Source of the DNA: Mnemiopsis leidyi
Lineage: Eukaryota > Ctenophora > Tentaculata > Lobata > Bolinopsidae
DNA: 21,900 bases
Assembly (NCBI GenBank): GCA_000226015.1
Contig: JH153313.1
Location: 181,132-203,031 of the forward strand
Reading direction: 5' to 3'
The notes below the pieces were generated by a model, which was not told where the DNA came from, did no database searches, and saw only the letters and a program-made list of their open reading frames with translations. The translations under genes and the position numbers were made by a program. Shown here in pieces: positions 9,401 through 15,300 of the stretch; position 1 is the stretch's first letter, and each line of letters starts with the position of its first letter.

Positions 9401-10224
9401 TAGGTGAGTAGCTGCAATAATTTAAGTTTCAAAGACAAAGCTAGTTCACTTATGCCATTTTTTAGATATTTGTCAAAACACTTATTTTCCTCCAGGAAAG
9501 GAGTCTAGGCTACATGACGGGAACATCAGACCGTACAAGAAGCAGTAATTCAGATCGGACTTCAAGTGGAGGTTCAGACCTGACATTCCCACCTCGACCT
9601 CTTGACGATACCGTGTCTGGGATCACCAACTCCGTCTTTACCATCACAGCTGAAACATCTGAGTCTAAGTTGGAGGTGATATCAACGGGATCTCCTGGTC
9701 CTCAATCAACACCACCTAGTCGGGAAACTAGTGAGGAACTTGCTGTAACAACTGGTAAAACTAGCGAATATCCAACCGAGGCCTTGTCAAAGTCAACTGA
9801 TGCCTTATCGGAGTCAACCGAGGCCTTGTCAGAGTCAAGCGAGAATCCCTCAGTGAGTGACAACCCATCAGATTTAACAAGTAGATTAAGAGAAGAACCT
9901 TCTCCGTCTTCAGAAGCAAACACCGAGAGTCCATCAACTTCTCCAGACGAAAATCCGTCTACCTCCGAAAGAAATGACCCACAGACATCTCCAGGCTTCA
10001 CAACTGCTGGTCCCTCTGCTTCGACCAACAAACGAAGCTCGTCTAGACCAAACCCCACAGACGCAATCACAGGAACTACTGAAACCATAAAAAACATATC
10101 AACTGGAAAAACTGAAAATTCTTCAACTCGAGGGATTGTAAGAACAGAGTTGTTATCCACCGAGACGATGACAATTTCAACTACCGAGGAAGCTGGTATT
10201 CAATCTACCCCAGACTATTACTAA
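6289..10224 (+). CDS. Secreted VWC-domain mucin-like protein, seven exons (join 6289-6427, 7007-7088, 7577-7731, 8513-8613, 8800-8953, 9092-9300, 9496-10224)
   Basis: Seven exons joined at GT-AG sites sum to 1569 nt, 522 residues plus stop, with every intron phase agreeing (1, 2, 1, 0, 1, 0). Residues 1-13 (MILLLVLLSSVTA) are a short signal sequence. KSRR at 42-45 fits a proprotein convertase site. Residues 48-110 form a complete von Willebrand factor C domain with ten cysteines: CYD, CGRCTC, WCIPKC, NCVEI, CCPRKEC. VWC domains are known in extracellular matrix and BMP-binding proteins. From about 111 onward there is no cysteine; the chain is Thr/Ser/Glu/Pro-rich with short repeats, as in mucins, and carries NIS and NSS N-glycosylation sites near the end. 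No transmembrane segment or GPI signal is seen. It is probably a glycosylated extracellular, mucus or matrix protein. The exact partner or function is not readable from sequence, and no orthologue is recognised. Confidence 0.8.
7007..7088 (+). CDS. Exon 2 (N-terminal half of the VWC domain)
   Basis: The acceptor is CAACAACTTCAG and the donor ACAG before GTACTG. In the phase 1 frame it encodes V-CYDKTSTKN...YLDCGRCTCD, the typical first VWC half with the CxxCxC motif, and leaves in phase 2. It is too short for ORF scanning but fits both neighbours exactly. Confidence 0.8.
7577..7731 (+). CDS. Exon 3 (C-terminal half of the VWC domain)
   Basis: The acceptor is CCTCGTCCCAG; the phase 2 frame gives YGFWCIPKCPLFNN, then NCVEIVDIADPCCPRKEC and a linker PTRGPTTDPW. 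The donor is TGGG before GTAAAG (phase 1), with a second donor 6 nt downstream (AAAG before GTAGGT) in the same phase. The last 30 bp of the exon (7701-7730) are identical to part of the minisatellite unit that follows. Confidence 0.8.
7701..8312. repeat. Minisatellite of 55-bp and 35-bp units, each carrying a splice-donor copy
   Basis: Taking GGTAAAGG (or AGTAAAGG/TGTAAAGG) as unit start, units begin at 7731, 7766, 7821, 7876, 7932, 7987, 8022, 8080, 8116, 8171, 8226 and 8281. Long units are 55-58 bp; three short ones (from 7731, 7987, 8080) are 35-36 bp and lack the GACCCACAACGGACCCCTGG segment. The part at 7701-7730 is inside exon 3 and identical to 7791-7820. The array thus looks like serial duplication of the exon 3 end plus its donor. 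It is open in several antisense frames, giving spurious long ORFs. Confidence 0.95.
7732..8512. other. Intron 3 of the VWC-mucin gene
   Basis: 781 nt, of which about 580 are the tandem array. The remainder (8313-8512) is AT-rich and ends in the acceptor AAACAATTTCAG. Confidence 0.7.
8513..8613 (+). CDS. Exon 4 of the VWC-mucin gene
   Basis: The acceptor is AAACAATTTCAG. The first two bases complete a Glu codon, then TMSMFNGIDD and a Thr-rich run (KTTTILTESVTITVT). The donor is GAGGAG before GTAGTT (phase 0). Reading through hits TGA at once. Confidence 0.68.
8800..8953 (+). CDS. Exon 5 of the VWC-mucin gene
   Basis: The acceptor CTCTACACCTCAG (8787-8799) leads to REKTPESTTQFGG in phase 0; the upstream alternative CTCCTAG at 8780 gives stops in all frames. 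The encoded chain is Ser/Thr/Glu-rich without cysteine and ends at ACAG before GTAAGC (phase 1). Confidence 0.7.
9092..9300 (+). CDS. Exon 6 of the VWC-mucin gene (Thr-rich repeats)
   Basis: The acceptor TTAAAGTTTCAG leads, in phase 1, to DDLTTKDLRGFTTTQEI followed by about four degenerate repeats of TTxxKxLTTxKE type. The donor is TCGGAG before GTAGGA at 9301 (phase 0). Without splicing the frame stops at 9333, giving a possible shorter isoform. Confidence 0.72.
9496..10224 (+). CDS. Exon 7 of the VWC-mucin gene (Ser/Thr-rich C-terminus)
   Basis: The acceptor CTTATTTTCCTCCAG (9481-9495) leads, in phase 0, to ERSLGYMTGTSDRTR and a 242-residue Ser/Thr/Pro/Glu-rich region ending TPDYY with stop TAA. 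Three tandem 7-residue repeats (ALSKSTD, ALSESTE, ALSESSE) lie at 9781-9843. No cysteine and no membrane anchor. The reverse strand is also open here because of composition, which is not a gene. Confidence 0.8.
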   Translation, partial: ERSLGYMTGTSDRTRSSNSDRTSSGGSDLTFPPRPLDDTVSGITNSVFTITAETSESKLEVISTGSPGPQSTPPSRETSEELAVTTGKTSEYPTEALSKSTDALSESTEALSESSENPSVSDNPSDLTSRLREEPSPSSEANTESPSTSPDENPSTSERNDPQTSPGFTTAGPSASTNKRSSSRPNPTDAITGTTETIKNISTGKTENSSTRGIVRTELLSTETMTISTTEEAGIQSTPDYY

Positions 10225-10530
10225 CGTACCCTTGTATGTATCCTTCAGGGATACCCGATTTCTTTTTTAGGTAGTTGGATCGTGTGATGAACTACATGTG
10301 CCTGTTGATGGGTTATCGTGAAGACATTTAAGTCCCATAAGTCCCATAGGTGAAAAGATGAGAATATCCAAGATCCGTGAGAAGTGATGATAAAATGATA
10401 GCGAAAACTTGAACCTTGAGGGAAAAGAACTGTACAAATGTATACATTTTAATGTGACTGCTTGAGTGGTAACGGGACAGACTGTGAGTGTAAAATCCAG
10501 AATAAAATTGGATGACAATTTCTGATAACA
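10225..10530 (+). other. Probable 3' UTR of the VWC-mucin gene
   Basis: About 300 nt without a gene, closing with AATAAA at 10501-10506. A second AATAAA is at about 10764. The minus-strand frames in this stretch have no start or splice support. Confidence 0.5.
10501..10506 (+). terminator. Candidate poly(A) signal AATAAA
   Basis: Hexamer about 280 nt after the stop codon of the VWC-mucin gene; a plausible cleavage signal, unverified. Confidence 0.45.
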
Positions 10531-10980
10531 TACAACCAAACATTCAAGTGTTTCTGTAATTTGTTTGGCTTTTTATTAGGGCTTGTCTTGATTAGTTATT
10601 TTCGAAAGGGGTTGAAATATGAACTGATGATATTGAATTACTTTGTTTTGTTTTTAATTCGTTTTGTAATATAAAATAGCCTAACTATGGTACATTCTTT
10701 GAACTTAAATTTGCTAATACCTAAGCTCAATTGGAAGCTTTCTCAACACATTTGAAAGTCCTAAAATAAAGAATCTATCGACTAATGGATTTTCAAGAAT
10801 AGATTTTTATCGATCTAAGTGTTTTTGAAACTGTACCTTAAATTTATTCTTCTATTGCTGGTGAAATGGCAGCTCGATTGACGTATATATCTAAGACCAG
10901 GCGCTAATTACATCATTACTAGAAGCTCTCTAAGCAGCAATATCCTAGTGGAAAGAGGCACGTGCAGGATTCCAGCTCTC
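10531..10980. other. AT-rich intergenic stretch
   Basis: No coding, RNA or repeat feature could be supported here on either strand. Confidence 0.5.
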
Positions 10981-11160
10981 TCATTGGCTTAGAATGGCGA
11001 GATTCGCCTACATGGGCACAACGCTGCGTTGTTATTGGTTGCCAGGGTAATGGTTCCAATTTATAGAGCTTGTAGAGGATAGACAGGTCAGTACATGCAC
11101 AGAAGCAGCATGATTCTATAGTAATTGTAGTACATAGACTATATATAGTAATTGTAGTAC
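10981..11160. promoter_or_regulatory. Candidate promoter: CCAAT boxes and small hairpins
   Basis: ATTGG at 10983-10987 and 11034-11038 and CCAAT at 11056-11060 followed by TTTATAG lie close together. Among them are hairpins GGCGA-GAT-TCGCC (about 10996-11008) and ACAACGC-T-GCGTTGT (about 11018-11033). An 18-bp direct repeat (TATAGTAATTGTAGTACA) occurs at 11117 and 11144. CCAAT boxes work in either orientation, so direction is not decided; a plus-strand exon candidate lies 750 nt downstream. Confidence 0.3.
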
Positions 11161-11660
11161 ACACTACACAGAGTGGTCAATTTACAGGGTAGCGGATCTG
11201 CAAATTTCTTTTGTGTCTTTGTTTTCGACTGAATTTATTTATGAAGCTGCTGACCTTAAGGTTACTGCGCGGTGGTTTTATTTTGGGAGTGAAACGCGTA
11301 AAACACAATATGACTAGTTGGAGGTGGTAGCTGATACTAATAGTAATCTGCAAGGTTTTCTCTTGTTCTCCTCTACTTGAAATTAAATTTTTTTCCTGTT
11401 TAAAATACGCACGCTATTTCTTACTTTTGACCGCCATGTACATCAACATAAAGTGCGCAGCTGTGTTAGGGTCGCCTCATTTAACTGCATTTTCAAAGCT
11501 GTAATTTTGATAAGATTGTCATGTGACAGGAATGCGTGGGGTATAGACAATTAATTGGCAAGACCACCAGCTACTTTGAAGTTTAATCATAGCCTTGCTT
11601 TATTTCCTATCTTTGAACGTGGCCATCAAATTCAGCTATTGCCCGGCCACAATTATATCA
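11161..11660. other. Non-coding stretch
   Basis: Scattered CpG (ACGCGT, GCGCGG) but no open frame with splice support on either strand. Confidence 0.4.
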
Positions 11661-11730
11661 TTGAGATTCCTCCGTAGAGGAACAAACTAACAACATTTTT
11701 GGCGATGAACCTCGCCATGGCATCAAGAAA
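11661..11730. other. Two small hairpins upstream of a candidate first exon
   Basis: TTCCTC-CGTA-GAGGAA and GGCGA-TGAACC-TCGCC are separated by about 25 nt of A-rich sequence. They could be structure in a 5' UTR or in a small RNA; no snoRNA C/D boxes or Pol III boxes are convincing. Confidence 0.35.
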
Positions 11731-11810
11731 CTTGGCTCAGATCAGCCGCAGTTAGTTGAAATATTACAGCAGCGTCTAAAGATAGCGACTGCAGCGAAAT
11801 TAGTGTAGCA

Positions 11811-11904
11811 ATGGCTGCAGTTCCATACAGATGTGGCTTGGAATTGTGCTATTTCCGACTTCTACACAAAATCTATTGTCAGGAGCAGATTATCGCGCTT
11901 TATG
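11811..11904 (+). CDS. Candidate first coding exon of an unidentified plus-strand gene
   Basis: ATG at 11811 has a good start context (GCAATGG) and opens MAAVPYRCGLELCYFRLLHK and a further 11 residues to a donor at TTTATG before GTAAAA (phase 1). The MAA start, context and donor resemble a first exon. It cannot be joined in frame to the transporter exon at 15863, and I found no partner exon. It may instead be a 5' UTR with an upstream ORF, or chance. Confidence 0.28.
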
Positions 11905-12219
11905 GTAAAATCATTCCTCAATTTATTTGGTATTTTACGATGCAAATTTTCTAGTGCTAGTTGACATTTTGCTTTGCTTGAACGAGTCATTTTCTTCTAA
12001 AATTTTCCCTTTCACATCGAAATTGCAGTTTTTGACGTCAACTTTCGTAATCATGCAGCTTAAAATCCCTTACCCAAATACTATGTGAAATATGCTACAC
12101 TTGTTAGTTTAAACCTCTAAAAACATCAGACAAAATCGTGTTTGACGTGTTCACGTAACAGATTTACGAAAGTAAAATAAAACATCGTAGTTAGTAATCT
12201 AGTTAGTAATCTAACGTAC

Positions 12220-12311
12220 CTGGTCGAGGTCGGGGGTAACTGCGATAAAAGACAAGATAGATTTCACCTCCGTCAGCTGTATTCCGTGTCTCATGTAGAA
12301 CTTTACAAAAC
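12220..12311 (-). CDS. Neurobeachin-family exon g
   Basis: The acceptor is GTAACTTCAG at 12312-12321, chosen because only it gives phase 1. It encodes FVKFYMRHGIQLTEVKSILS and FIAVTPDLDQ, ending before GTACGT (phase 0). The frame is also open further upstream (to about 12441), which is intron. Confidence 0.78.
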
Positions 12312-15300
12312 CTGAAGTTACATTCCAGTGATCATACTCTCCGTGAAGTGAACTCCTAAAGTATTGTCTGGACAAAGTTACCTTTATTTTACTTCTATCG
12401 GATTTGTGATCTGTATGTAAAAGTGAGGTTAGCCCACACAAAACGAAAGTCTAATCGAGGTAGAAAAATTCTACGTGTCAACATCTTTGTACAACTGATT
12501 GTTGATTGGTTTGTACAACTGGTTTGTACAACTGATTGTTGATGTTTCTTGGTTTCTTCACCTATAACAGGTCGAAACAGAAATCGGTAATTGAAATTCT
12601 CATGATACAAGTATGTAGTTGCAGTGTAGTAAGTAATTGTTCCAATTATGCAATTAGCAATGGACGTCAAAATTCTTAGAATTTCACAAATTTTAAGTCT
12701 AAATTTTGTTAGATGTATAGGTCTATAGGTCTACCTTTTTTGGAGGTCTATATCCCCCATCATATGCAATGGGAAAGCATTAAACAACCGAGAAATAAGG
12801 CAAGACTGATATACAGCGAAAAATTTTTCCGACGCCTCCCCAAGAATTTGGACGTCCTAGCCAATCACTGCTAATGTTTGGCTTAAGAAGAATAAATCTC
12901 TTTCATTTGTTGTGTACGTAAAACGGCGTAGATCCAGTAAATAAGATCCCGTATTGTTGACTACGCTCAATCTATATGACTGTTAGATAGAGATCTTAAT
13001 GCCAGGTACTCTTAGAGCGTGCGATGCAAGGAAGCCCATCAACTTAGTAATCCTAACCAATTTCCTGAGCTGTTACTTTCACTCCATATATAAATGTACC
13101 ATGTAGCTGTCTTTGTATAGTTTGTTGGGCATATCACTTATTAAAAATCTGTTATTTTCTTGTAAAACATAAAACCCCATATTCTCTCACCGAAAATAGC
13201 CCGTCTGAGGACGCAGGCTGTGTCCGGCTGCTCAATATTGCTTGAGCAGTAGAGTCTCACTGCGTCCAGCATAAACTGAACCCCGTAGAGTCTGCGGCAG
13301 AGTTGGAGATTGTCCTTGATTATCACACTTAGATACTGTATGTGAGCTGTGGAGGTAAAGACAGTTAGTTAAACTTAAGACGATGCCTCACTTCAGGAGT
13401 CAGGACCTATACTGAACTCTGTAGTTTTGTCGTAGTTTTTTTTACTGCATTTTTAAGTTTTGGTACCTTTTCCGGTACCTTTTCCGGTTTATTCGTATAA
13501 TTAGTAGATTAAATTAAATTCGAATTTTGTACAAATACCATTTGTGAAATTGGTCACTTATAATTTCTTTAGAATTCATACTCCGGCAAAATCTCTACGT
13601 CATAAACTAAGTCAAACCCAGCCGATATCACCACACCACACTCATGCTAGCACCAGCAGGGGACTCCTTATTCAGGCGAACTTTCAACAAGAACTTTCAA
13701 TGAACTGTCAGCAGATAAAAGAAAAATTATTATGTCCTAATTGGGGGAAGACATCGAAACGTCAAGTTGCCTTTAAATATTTAAGAAATTATTCCTAAAA
13801 AATTGATTCAATTAATTGAGAGACCTGATTTGCTGATGAGCTGTAATGGAGCTGATTACATGCACGTGCTGCAGCCAGGCGGGCATGCAAACTGCAAAGA
13901 TAAGACTCTTCTAGAATTCTTCAGATTTACATGCAACGGGCAAGTTAGCAATTCCGTGGACCATCGGTTCATTTATTATTTAATTGATATTGGCTACTGA
14001 TACGCCTGATTTTCATGTATGGTTTCTTTAAATATTCATTTTTCAGAGAACACGCAAATTCATCTTCTTGCAAAACACTATCAGTCATAATTAAATTCAT
14101 CTATCTAGACAGTATTTTTTATCAGCGGGATTTATAAGATAGACCTGACTTCAAAGTGATATCGTGAGTTTTATCGAAGTTATGGAACTTTTGACGTACC
14201 TATTCTTACTTCATGATCCACTTTTGACCATAGCTCGAAGTTGAACAAGATATGCTGATATATGTCGTGCAGGAGGGGTGAATACGCTGAAATTATTAAA
14301 CGTTTATTTAGAAGTTCCAACCATCCTTTTAGTTCAGCTACCATTAAATAGTAATCGTTGTTTGTACTTGTAGTAATCGCAGTATGCTAAGGGAACATAG
14401 CATTGCTAGTTACCAAAACGTCTACTTTAATAACTACCTTCGTCGGTAGAATTTATAGGATTGACATCGTGGGAAAGCAGCAAACATAAGGACTGTAAGG
14501 ATTTTACAAGTTGCATATTGAGTTCATCCGGAGGAATCTGATGAAGATTTTGATGAAGGAGTTATGTAGGTAATGAATTCAATCGGAGCGGCTAAAATTC
14601 ATTGACAATTGTTATTTTATCTTTATTTTAGACCATTGATATATTTTAACTTTTTAAATCTTTGCTCGTAATATTTCTGAAACATGAAGACGAGTTGCAA
14701 GATCGAGCCTGAGGTGGGTCATGATTTAATATTTTTCCAACAGTATCAGCACTTAGGACTTTAGGCGCTCTCAATTCTTACATTTATCAGAAGAGCGCCG
14801 ATGACAGCAAATCCGTTGGTGCTCAATAAAGATTCTTGGTTGGTAGGACAGTCACGAAGCATCTCTTCAAGAAGGATTATAAACCTGGCAACTCTGTTTT
14901 CTGTTTTTTCCACTGAAAACGTGACTTATTTTATTAATCATGATATGGAACAAGCTCTGAAAATAAGTTGGACAGGCTGTATATACTTAAATAAGTCAAA
15001 TCCCATAAAGGATACGTACCAAGTGTTTCATCTTTACCAGCAATTTGCATATCCGGTTCATCTGAAAAACAATGATATCATAAGTTCATTCGAAATATCT
15101 TCAAGTTATAATGGTTTTTTGCAACATACGGCAAAATATGGTTAAATATTGGTAATTTTTTATCATTTAAACCGTATCAATTAAATTGTATCCCTTGAGC
15201 CTTGGTGTTAATTTTCACAGTTATCAGCCATTGTCGACTAGGTAAATAACAATTGACATTGATATCCTAAAATGTCCATCAAAACATGGCACAGGCTGAG

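Noticed and set aside
9702-10160. 152-codon minus-strand open frame
   Set aside because: Composition shadow of the Ser/Thr-rich exon 7 on the plus strand.
11790-11865. Minus-strand acceptor-bounded frame starting KSEIAQFQAT as the next neurobeachin exon
   Set aside because: Phase 0 fits, but the residues bear no likeness to the family region expected there, and it stops after about 38 codons.
13725-13775. Possible hammerhead ribozyme (GAAACGTC after a short stem)
   Set aside because: The obligatory CUGAUGA core before the stem is missing; other CTGATGA strings (13833, 14538) lack GAAA at the right place.
13544-14000. Two plus-strand open frames in a neurobeachin intron
   Set aside because: No proper start, splice sites or known domain; possibly repeat-derived.
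14801-15145. 114-codon plus-strand open frame
   Set aside because: It overlaps a well-supported minus-strand neurobeachin exon (14782-14912) and its intron; no recognisable protein.
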